A DNA stretch of 8,402 nucleotides from DASSRQ01 sp035701665 (lineage in GTDB: Bacteria; Vulcanimicrobiota; Vulcanimicrobiia; Vulcanimicrobiales; Vulcanimicrobiaceae). Location: NCBI GenBank assembly GCA_035701665.1, contig DASSRQ010000027.1, positions 1 to 8,402 of the forward strand, given 5' to 3'. This document shows positions 1 to 6,180 of this stretch, one piece after another. The number at the start of each line of letters is the position of its first letter. Within the stretch, counting starts at the first letter, position 1. Below the pieces are notes generated by a model, which saw only the letters and a program-made list of their open reading frames with translations, had not been told where the DNA came from and searched no databases. The position numbers were made by a program, and so were the translations under genes.

Positions 1-24
1 CGGCCGGATTATTTGCCATCCGCG

Positions 25-49
25 CCAAAATGCCCGCCTGCTTGCCGGG
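25..49 (-). terminator. Weak intrinsic terminator candidate after the LuxR-type gene
   Basis: On the minus strand, 6 bases after the TAG stop of the regulator gene, a 6-bp stem (TGCCCG at 49-44 pairing with CGGGCA at 34-29) encloses a 9-base loop and is followed directly by four T (28-25). The placement is right for a factor-independent terminator, but the stem and the T-run are both short, so termination may be weak. Positions 1-55 hold no gene that I can support. Confidence 0.4.
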
Positions 50-55
50 CAGGGG

Positions 56-664
56 CTATTCGAGGAACTTCGAGACGAGCTCGGTGCGGTTACGCGCGTC
101 CATCTTCACCAACAACCGCTTTACGTGGAAGATCGCCGTCGACGGCGAGATCTGCAGACGCGAGGCAATCTCGGCGTTCCGCAAGCCGCCCACGAGCAGG
201 CTGAGCACCTCGGCTTCGCGGCCGGTGAGCGAGTAATGATTGCGCGCGCTTGCAAGATAGTCGCGGATGCGAAACCGTTCGGCGAGCACGGCAATGGTTT
301 CACCCGGACCATCCGGCCACAAGACGCGGACGAGAAGTGAGGCGTTCGGCGCGCTCACGAGCATGCCGGGGCGCGGCGAGATGCGAAGCCGCTCGGCGCA
401 GAGACGATGCACGGTCTCCTCGACCAGCGAGGGCAGTCTGTTCCCTCTGCTTTGCAGCTCGCGGCGGCGCTCGTTCGGGTCGGTCCGGGAGAACAGCACG
501 TTGCCGCCCGCGTCGATGACGTAGACGGCCGGTACGGCGCGGCGTTCCGCCACGCGCTTGTGACGATCGGCTGAAACAGCGCTTTCCCTATCAGAAATGC
601 CAGGTAGCCCAAAGGGAAACTGCCGTTCTTGCGAGCTGTTGCTTTCGGCGGGTGCACTTACCAT
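56..664 (-). CDS. LuxR-type HTH transcriptional regulator with N-terminal PAS-like domain
   Basis: A 202-residue predicted DNA-binding regulator. Residues about 143-200 match the LuxR/GerE helix-turn-helix: LTGREAEVLSLL, then G-x-RNAEIASRLQIS, then STAIFHVKRLLVKM, with the usual closing R-x-E-L-V. In the recognition helix the common TV is TA. Residues about 45-130 (beginning AVYVIDAGGNVLFSR) look like a small PAS-type sensor fold, from the pattern of a hydrophobic strand, a turn and a second strand. No receiver domain with a phospho-acceptor Asp is visible, so this is not a classical response regulator. The ATG at 664 has no strong Shine-Dalgarno sequence; a GTG at codon 38 is an alternative, and the first 40 residues are low in recognisable structure. 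It diverges from the small exported-protein gene with 39 bases between starts, which suggests, but does not show, that it controls that gene. The signal it senses cannot be told from the sequence. Confidence 0.85.
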   Translation of the reverse strand: MVSAPAESNSSQERQFPFGLPGISDRESAVSADRHKRVAERRAVPAVYVIDAGGNVLFSRTDPNERRRELQSRGNRLPSLVEETVHRLCAERLRISPRPGMLVSAPNASLLVRVLWPDGPGETIAVLAERFRIRDYLASARNHYSLTGREAEVLSLLVGGLRNAEIASRLQISPSTAIFHVKRLLVKMDARNRTELVSKFLE

Positions 665-703
665 GAAACGACGTGGTCTCTTTCTCGTTTGGGAGCGTTC
701 AAA

Positions 704-976
704 ATGACTTCATATAGAACGGTGCTTTTCAGCGCAGTAGTCTTTGTAGCCGCAGCCGTCCCGGTCGCGCCGGCCGTTGCCGACAGCGTCCCGGCCGTCT
801 TCAAGGCAACTACGGTTCGGACCGAACCGATTCGTCCGGCCGACAGCGTCCCCGCAGTGTTCAAGCACGTCGTCGTGCAAGCGCCGGGCGATCCGGGCGC
901 GGGCACTCCGGCAGCGGCGCAATCGTGGCTGCAGCTGTTTACGTCCTTCATGTTCGGCTTCGTACCGTTCGGCTAG
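704..976 (+). CDS. Small exported protein with two 20-residue repeat units
   Basis: A 90-residue protein of unknown function; I do not recognise a family. The ATG at 704 is chosen because GGGAG lies 8 bases upstream and because it gives a clean signal peptide: residues 1-26 have a basic start (R5), a hydrophobic core (VLFSAVVFVAAAV) and an AVA cleavage motif before D27. The mature part would be 64 residues. It begins with two copies of a 20-residue unit, each opening DSVPAVFK (residues 27-34 and 47-54). A Pro/Gly/Ala-rich stretch follows, then an aromatic, hydrophobic tail from W75 to the end (SWLQLFTSFMFGFVPFG). The tail could insert in or lie on a membrane. Within the nine-codon repeat (ADSVPAVFK) the two copies differ at three bases, all synonymous, which supports real coding and selection on the motif. 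Possible roles include a secreted signal peptide precursor, a membrane-active peptide or an envelope protein; none is proven. It is convergent with the HD-GYP gene (12 bases apart). Confidence 0.75.
   Translation: MTSYRTVLFSAVVFVAAAVPVAPAVADSVPAVFKATTVRTEPIRPADSVPAVFKHVVVQAPGDPGAGTPAAAQSWLQLFTSFMFGFVPFG
779..865 (+). repeat. Direct repeat inside the small exported-protein gene
   Basis: Two 27-base copies, 779-805 and 839-865, start 60 bases apart and so stay in frame. They differ at three third-codon positions only (CCG/CCC, GCC/GCA, GTC/GTG). Each encodes ADSVPAVFK. The remaining 11 residues of each 20-residue unit are not conserved in sequence, apart from being rich in Val, Pro and Thr/Gln. 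Confidence 0.85.
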
Positions 977-988
977 TCCGCATCGTTT

Positions 989-3900
989 TTACGGATCCGG
1001 CCGCAGCACGACGTCGATCATCCCGGCGACGACGGCCGGATCGAATTGGGTACCGCTGTACTTTTTGAGCTCTTCCACCGCGACCATCGGCGGCAGCGGC
1101 TCGCGATAGGGCCGCCTCGCGATCATGGCGTTAAATCCGTCCGCCACCGCCACGATGCGCGCCGCAAACGGAATGTCTTGCAGGGCTATCTCATCCGGAT
1201 AGCCCTTTCCGTCGAACCGCTCGTGGTGCCAGCGCACCGCAGGGATGAATACACGCAGGCGCGGCACCGGTTCCAAAATACGCACGCCGTCTAAGGTGTG
1301 GCGCCGCATGATGCTCCATTCATCGTCCGAAAGACGCCGCGGTGCTTGCAGAATCTCAATCGGCGTCAGCAATTTTCCGACGTCGTGCATCAACCCGCAC
1401 CGCATCACCAGATGCGCATCCGCTTTCGTGAGATGCATGCGTTTCGCTAAACGCGCGCACCACGCACCGACACACTTCGAATGCTCGTGCGTCGTGGGAT
1501 CGATCCGGTTCATCCGTTCGAGCAAATTGAAGATCTCCGCATCCGCCGGATCGGGATCGGCCAGACCCAAGCTGCGGCGCACTTGAAGCGCGCTCAAGTG
1601 CATGTCCAGAGACTCTCGCAACCGCGCGAGTTCCGCATCGGCGAAGTCGTCGATAACGCGTTCGCGGCGCAGAAGCGTCGCGCACGCGGCGATCGTGTCG
1701 CCGAAGACGTGCGCGGCGATGAAGCCGTTGTGCCGCCGGAGCAGCGTTTGCTCCGCCCAATCGATAACGTCGCGGTCGTTGCGGTCCTGCAGCCAAATAC
1801 CGACGCGTTCGACGGTGGCGGCCGCGATCAGATCCGCGAGCAGCGTTTGTACGCCTCGCGCCGGCGTGCCGAGCGCGGTCGTAACGATGGTCTCGCGGTG
1901 CTCGTTCAGCATAGCCGACAGTCCGCGCGCGTCGCGCGTTCGCCGGCCGCCGGTTTTGCCGCTGTCCGGGCGCAGCGGCAGCGCCGTTAGGACGGCAGAG
2001 AAACCGCCGAGGTTTCGCGGTGTAAGCGCATCGAACCGCCGCTGCAAAATCGCGCGGTTCTCTGCGCCGTTCCAACGTCTGGCAACCGCCTCGACGGCGT
2101 CGGCAAACGCGCGCCCGCGCGATCCCATTGCATCGGCCTCGCGCGCGAGCTTCGCTTGAATCTCCTCGGCGCGCGGGAGATTGCCGAGCAGCAGATAGGC
2201 GAGCACCACGTTCGCAAGCGCGCGAAGCATGCGGCGATCGTGTTTGAGGTCCGGCTCCAACGTCTCGATTTGCGCGAGTGCCGCTGCGGCTTCTTTGGGC
2301 CGTTGGGCCGCGGCAGCATAGAGCGCCATCTCCGAAAAGCGCAAGGCACGGCGATCCGGCGTAATCTGCCGTTCGGCAGAAGGCGAGAGCACGTCGTACG
2401 CTTCGCCGAAGCGGCCGTTGCCGGCGAGAAAGAGCGCTTGCGCCGAAACGAGCGCCGCGCTCGTCATCGGATCGCCGTAACTGATTTCGTAGGATGCGAG
2501 CGCGCGTTCGATGCGCTGCAGATCTTGCGCGTCGCCGCGCTCCGTGGCGAGATCCAACATGCCCAGCAGCGCAAACAACCGCAGTGGGGCGCTGCCGGCC
2601 TTCGTCGCGCAATCGAGCACGTTTTCAAGAATCGCGGCGCTGGCAACCGGATCGTCGTCGATATCGTAAGCGACGTTGTACAGCACGGTGTACGCGCGCG
2701 CAGCGCAATCGTACAGCGAACACGACAACGCGGTGTGCACGGCACGTTCGGCGGTTTCACGCGCCGCTTGAACGTCGCCGGTAAACAGTTGCGCCCACGC
2801 CGCATGCTGCAAAACGCTCGCAAGAACGACGGGTGCCCCGTCGCGTTCGGCTTCACCGATGGCGCTGACCATCATCGATCGCGCTTCGTCGAAGCGCTGC
2901 ATCAGCACGTAGGCGATTGCAAGCGTCGAACGGATCGCCGAACGCAGGTCTGCGGTAAGCCCGGGCGCATCGGCGTATGACTCCAAAAGCCCCGCGACGT
3001 CAACGTGACCGTGCCGCATGAGCTCGAGCACGTAACGATAGGTGATGGAAGCGCGTTCGTCGGGCGAATGCGCCGCCGCGATCGCTTGAAGAAACCATGC
3101 TTCGGCGATATCGTAGCGTCCCGCAGCCGTCTCTTGCATGGCAATGACGGCTAAAGCCACAGCGTGCTGTTTTTTGGCGGATTCGGGAACGGTGCCGAGC
3201 GCCGTGTGCACCGAGGCGGCGTGCCCGGCTTCCAGCAGCGCAAATCCGCTCGACCCGCAGACGCGTAGGATCTCCTCGGCGAGGTTCCAAGCGGAATACA
3301 GCGACAACGCGACGATGACGCGGCCCGACGCTTCATACGCGGCTCCCGCGGACACGCGCGCGCGTTTCAGTGCATCGTCGCCGGCGCCGCCCAGGCGCGC
3401 GAGCAACGATGCGCGGAACGAATCCCGGTAGCGTACCGATCCGTCCGGCATCTGCGCGAGAAGAATCCCGCGATCCGCGATTTCGGCAATCTGCGGCCAC
3501 AGGGTCGCGTAGCCTGCCGCCGACGCGAACGCCGGATCGAACTCTTCGACAACACTGCACTGCACGAGCGCATCGCGCAGTTCCGGTGAAAGACGCTCGA
3601 ACAACAAGCCTGCAGCGAGTTCGTATAACTCGCGCGCGTCCGCGGCGCCGTCCATCACCTGCTGCAGCTGCGGTTCGGATAGCCGCAGCGCCGCTTTAAA
3701 ACCCAGCGGCCAGCCTGCGGTCATACGGTATAGCGCGTCGGCAGTCGCCGGCACTATGCCCGCTTCGCGCGCGAGCGAAGCCGCGTCCGTACGGCTCAGC
3801 CGCAGCTCGCTTTCCGTTACCGGCCGGTCGAAGACGCCGTACGTCTTCCAGACGTCCCACGGCAACGCCGGTGCGCTGCGCGCGATACAGATCCATTCGA

Positions 3901-4288
3901 TCGTCGGCTCCGACGCCTCAATAACCGCGCGGACGAAGTCGATAAACCCGTCGTCGTTGACGCGGTCGATATTCACTAGAACGATGCGTGCGCGCACCTC
4001 GGCCAAATGCCGCGTAACCCACAACGCAAGTTCCTCGTGCGGCTGCGCGGCTTGTCTGCTATACTCCGCGGCTCCGGCGAACGAGGTCTTCAGTCCCGGC
4101 GCAAGATCGGCGATTGCCTCGACAAAGCCGAAGACGCGATCCAGCAGCGAGCGTTGTTCGGCTCGCGGCGTGAAATACACAACCGGCGCATCATCTGAAG
4201 CCATGCGCGCGACTGCTGCAATCTTTCCGAATCCTTCGCCGCCGGCAACGAGCGACACCGGCGTCATCCGTTTTGCGAGGGTTTGCAT
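989..4288 (-). CDS. MalT-like STAND ATPase with TPR-like array, GAF-like region and HD-GYP cyclic-di-GMP phosphodiesterase domain
   Basis: A 1099-residue cytoplasmic signalling protein. Residues 1-300 resemble the ATPase of MalT/LAL regulators: P-loop GGEGFGK at 16-22, followed by Ile where Thr/Ser is normal; Walker B-like IVLVNID at 102-108; and the ARSAPALPW segment near 136-144, like the sensor strand of MalT. Residues about 310-760 are Ala-rich paired helices in the style of TPR repeats. Residues about 795-905 look like a worn GAF domain. Residues about 925-1090 are HD-GYP: HS at 936-937, HD at 968-969 with K972, H997, HHERFDGKGYP at 1021-1031 and D1050. These are the metal and catalytic positions of the family, so hydrolysis of cyclic di-GMP is likely. 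In MalT/LAL proteins the C-terminus is a LuxR DNA-binding domain; here the phosphodiesterase takes its place. The ATG at 4288 is preceded by AAGGGGG at good spacing and overlaps the upstream stop (TGATG). In-frame sequence further upstream, to 4624, is Arg-rich shadow of the EAL gene and was excluded. Confidence 0.9.
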   Translation of the reverse strand: MQTLAKRMTPVSLVAGGEGFGKIAAVARMASDDAPVVYFTPRAEQRSLLDRVFGFVEAIADLAPGLKTSFAGAAEYSRQAAQPHEELALWVTRHLAEVRARIVLVNIDRVNDDGFIDFVRAVIEASEPTIEWICIARSAPALPWDVWKTYGVFDRPVTESELRLSRTDAASLAREAGIVPATADALYRMTAGWPLGFKAALRLSEPQLQQVMDGAADARELYELAAGLLFERLSPELRDALVQCSVVEEFDPAFASAAGYATLWPQIAEIADRGILLAQMPDGSVRYRDSFRASLLARLGGAGDDALKRARVSAGAAYEASGRVIVALSLYSAWNLAEEILRVCGSSGFALLEAGHAASVHTALGTVPESAKKQHAVALAVIAMQETAAGRYDIAEAWFLQAIAAAHSPDERASITYRYVLELMRHGHVDVAGLLESYADAPGLTADLRSAIRSTLAIAYVLMQRFDEARSMMVSAIGEAERDGAPVVLASVLQHAAWAQLFTGDVQAARETAERAVHTALSCSLYDCAARAYTVLYNVAYDIDDDPVASAAILENVLDCATKAGSAPLRLFALLGMLDLATERGDAQDLQRIERALASYEISYGDPMTSAALVSAQALFLAGNGRFGEAYDVLSPSAERQITPDRRALRFSEMALYAAAAQRPKEAAAALAQIETLEPDLKHDRRMLRALANVVLAYLLLGNLPRAEEIQAKLAREADAMGSRGRAFADAVEAVARRWNGAENRAILQRRFDALTPRNLGGFSAVLTALPLRPDSGKTGGRRTRDARGLSAMLNEHRETIVTTALGTPARGVQTLLADLIAAATVERVGIWLQDRNDRDVIDWAEQTLLRRHNGFIAAHVFGDTIAACATLLRRERVIDDFADAELARLRESLDMHLSALQVRRSLGLADPDPADAEIFNLLERMNRIDPTTHEHSKCVGAWCARLAKRMHLTKADAHLVMRCGLMHDVGKLLTPIEILQAPRRLSDDEWSIMRRHTLDGVRILEPVPRLRVFIPAVRWHHERFDGKGYPDEIALQDIPFAARIVAVADGFNAMIARRPYREPLPPMVAVEELKKYSGTQFDPAVVAGMIDVVLRPDP

Positions 4289-6015
4289 CAACCGGCCCCC
4301 TTGTATCGCAGCCACTGTTCGAAGTCCAAGACCGTCAGCGGACTGCAGATGCTGTATCCTTGCAGCGCGTCCACGCCCGCTGCAACGAAGGTGCCGGTCT
4401 CCGCTTGCGACTCGATCGATTCGGCGATGACAACCGGCGCAACACTGCGTGCATGATCGACGATCGTGCGCACCGCGCGCGGCGCGTTGACGTCGATACC
4501 GGCTTTTGAAAGCCGCTGCACGTTGATCTTCACGAAATCCAATTCGAGGCGCGCGAGGGTGCGCAGCGTCATATCGCTCGCGCCGAACCGCGAGATGCCG
4601 ACGCCGAAGCCCGCGCTGCGGCATGCTTTTATGAAAGCGATGAAGCGATCGGGATCGCTCGCTACGCGTTCCTCGGGCAGCTCGAGCGAGATACCGTTAT
4701 TGGCGTCGTTGACTTCGAATATCTGATGATCGGCTTCGTCGATGTTGACGAACAATTGAATCTTGCCGAACTGCCTGGAGATGGCCGCCGACTTGCGCAG
4801 CGCGAGCTGCAGCGTACGCTTGTCGAGGTCCGTTCCGGGCTTGCCGTGCGCACCGTTCAAAAACGCGTGGGGCTGGAGCATTCCCGCGTGCGGATCCAGC
4901 CAGCGCGCGAGAATCTCACCGCCCGTCGTGCGTTTCGATCGCGCATCGACGATGGGCTGAACGCAAAGAACGTAGTGCGAATCGAACAGCGCGGGGTCGA
5001 CGACTCCGGGCTGCTCGTCGACATGCACCGCGTGATCGGTATGCGTCAATATAGAAACGCCGCTTTTCTTGGCGGCGTACATGGCATCGTCTGCGAATGC
5101 GATTAAATCTTGCGCAGACGCCGCGTCGTGCGGGAACACGCCGACCCCCATGCTCGCCGAGATATTCAAAGCAACGCCGCGCACGGTCATCGGTGCGCAA
5201 AGCGCGCGCAGCAGGCGTTGAGAAAGCGCCGTGACCTCGGAACGATCGCCCAGCGGCGCAACGATGATCGCAAACTCGTCGCCGCCGATGCGCCCGCCGA
5301 TCTCGTGTTTGCGCAAGACCGACATCATCCGCCGTCCGACTTCGGCCAGCGCGGCATCGCCTAGACTGTGTCCGTACGTGTCGTTGATCGCCTTGAAGCG
5401 GTCGAGGTCCACGTACAACACCGCCACTTCGCCTTTGTTGCGCTGCGCGGCCGACACTGCTTCTCCCAGGCGTTCCAGCAGCGCGGCGCGATTGTGAAGG
5501 CCGGTCAGCGAATCGTGATCGATCCGCTCGTTCAGCGTGCGCTGTTTTTCATGGGCTTCCAACAGCCGCGTTACGACCGTTGCGAGGAAGTTCATGAACG
5601 CCATCTCTTCCTCCGTCAACTCGGTCGAACGCGGCGTAGACCACGCAAGCGCCAGCGTCGCCTCTTCGCCGCGCGGCTGCAGCGGCCAAACGACCATGGA
5701 TGCGAGTCTGAGCGTGCGTACAACCGGGTGATTTGCGAACCGCAAATCATCTGTAAGCGCTATAGTTACGGGCGCGGACGGCCGCTCCACGGTGAGTGCG
5801 AGCGGATCGCTTTCCGGAAGCGGCGGCGCAAAAGGCTGCGCGACGGCAACGCACCGCTCGTGGGCCATGCAAACCTCGGCGAAATCGGCGCCTACGGCAA
5901 AGGCGCACTCGCCCAAGATGCGGCGCAGCTGCTCTCTCGGCGATGCCTCAAGCAGCCCCAAATCTATCAGCGAGACTAATTGCGTAAAGCGGTGTTCGAC
6001 GTGATGTTGATGCAA
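4288..6015 (-). CDS. GAF-GGDEF-EAL protein: probable diguanylate cyclase with a degenerate EAL domain
   Basis: A 575-residue protein with no membrane segment. Residues about 10-155 form a GAF-like sensor. The GGDEF domain (about 160-325) has intact GGDEF at 244-248, the metal Asp in DLDRF (D203) and the substrate-binding N211/D212 region, so it should make cyclic di-GMP from GTP. The product-inhibition site RxxD is RKHE (235-238), so feedback inhibition may be weakened. The EAL half (about 345-570) reads EIL at 367-369, but the usual DDFG motif is SRFG (475-478), and the Lys-Ile-Asp that follows is KIN (496-498). Loss of the DD metal ligands argues against phosphodiesterase activity; the domain may bind cyclic di-GMP or another protein. 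The start is TTG at 6015, with a GGGA 9 bases upstream; this start is only moderately sure, though the GAF domain needs one near here. The stop overlaps the next ATG by one base, so the two genes are probably co-translated. Confidence 0.9.
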   Translation of the reverse strand: MHQHHVEHRFTQLVSLIDLGLLEASPREQLRRILGECAFAVGADFAEVCMAHERCVAVAQPFAPPLPESDPLALTVERPSAPVTIALTDDLRFANHPVVRTLRLASMVVWPLQPRGEEATLALAWSTPRSTELTEEEMAFMNFLATVVTRLLEAHEKQRTLNERIDHDSLTGLHNRAALLERLGEAVSAAQRNKGEVAVLYVDLDRFKAINDTYGHSLGDAALAEVGRRMMSVLRKHEIGGRIGGDEFAIIVAPLGDRSEVTALSQRLLRALCAPMTVRGVALNISASMGVGVFPHDAASAQDLIAFADDAMYAAKKSGVSILTHTDHAVHVDEQPGVVDPALFDSHYVLCVQPIVDARSKRTTGGEILARWLDPHAGMLQPHAFLNGAHGKPGTDLDKRTLQLALRKSAAISRQFGKIQLFVNIDEADHQIFEVNDANNGISLELPEERVASDPDRFIAFIKACRSAGFGVGISRFGASDMTLRTLARLELDFVKINVQRLSKAGIDVNAPRAVRTIVDHARSVAPVVIAESIESQAETGTFVAAGVDALQGYSICSPLTVLDFEQWLRYKGAG

Positions 6016-6085
6016 TTAGAGCGGTCCCGAGCGCAGCTTGCTTGGAGGGCAGAATACCCCCCAAATCGCTCTAATAGTTCGGGAC
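6015..6085 (-). promoter_or_regulatory. Structured leader with competing stems before the cyclase start
   Basis: Read as minus-strand RNA, two complementary pairs are interleaved. GUCCCGA (6085-6079) matches UCGGGAC (6030-6024), and AUUAGAGCG (6075-6067) matches CGCUCUAAU (6023-6015). Between them sits a hairpin of 8 pairs, one of them G-U, with UUGGGGGG (6064-6057) and CCCUCCAA (6049-6042). The first pair would hide the GGGA that may serve as ribosome-binding site. The second would hide the spacer and the first base of the TTG start. The two long-range stems can form a pseudoknot-like arrangement or compete. This suggests control of translation or an operator at the DNA level; no known riboswitch consensus was recognised. 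The hairpin lacks a T-run, so it is not a standard terminator. Confidence 0.4.
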
Positions 6086-6180
6086 GGGTTGCAACGGCGC
6101 CTAGCTCAAACTGGTTAACATTGTCTTTTGTCGCAATCAATAATTGATTAACGAACCGGCGTAAGCTAGCGAGCGTTTAC
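6016..6180. other. Intergenic region between sigma factor and cyclase genes
   Basis: This 165-base gap is the longest non-coding stretch in the window. It is clearly more AT-rich in its right half (6110-6150). It holds an AT palindrome (6135-6149) and a group of inverted repeats (6015-6085), listed separately. I see no tRNA or open reading frame and no confident sigma-70 promoter. A GGGTAT at 6059-6054 on the minus strand resembles a SigB-type -10 box, but the expected GTTTAA-like -35 box is absent at the right spacing. The cyclase gene could be transcribed by read-through from the sigma operon or from a promoter here. Confidence 0.6.
6135..6149. promoter_or_regulatory. AT-rich 15-base palindrome, possible operator
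   Basis: AATCAAT and ATTGATT are perfect inverted arms around a single central A. The site lies 31 bases past the sigma factor stop, in the AT-rich part of the gap. It looks like a binding site for a dimeric regulator. It is too AT-rich and has no T-run suited to a strong terminator. No regulator can be assigned. Confidence 0.3.

Noticed and set aside
629..703. Upstream in-frame start for the small exported protein
   Set aside because: It would bury the signal peptide behind 25 extra residues and overlaps the regulator's start; the ATG at 704 has GGGAG 8 bases upstream.
977..1000. Terminator between the convergent exported-protein and HD-GYP genes
   Set aside because: Only a 4-base stem (TCCG/CGGA) can be formed, and the T-run lies in the loop, not after it.
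1356..2612. Long 418-residue open frame on the minus strand inside the STAND/HD-GYP gene
   Set aside because: Very Arg-rich shadow frame typical of GC-rich coding DNA; the other frame has clear domains throughout.
2156..2980. 274-residue plus-strand open frame antisense to the TPR-like region
   Set aside because: No recognisable domain, biased composition, and no convincing ribosome-binding site; explained as a shadow.
4289..4624. In-frame N-terminal extension of the STAND/HD-GYP protein beyond the ATG at 4288
   Set aside because: The extra 112 residues are Arg- and Ala-rich with no domain and lie entirely over the conserved EAL-gene reading frame; a good ribosome-binding site sits before 4288.
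6054..6059. GGGTAT as a SigB-type -10 promoter box before the cyclase gene
   Set aside because: No GTTTAA-like -35 sequence at 12-16 bases; the bases are also explained by the hairpin at 6042-6064.
6042..6064. Hairpin as an intrinsic terminator of the sigma operon
   Set aside because: No run of T follows the stem on the minus strand; a leader structure fits better.
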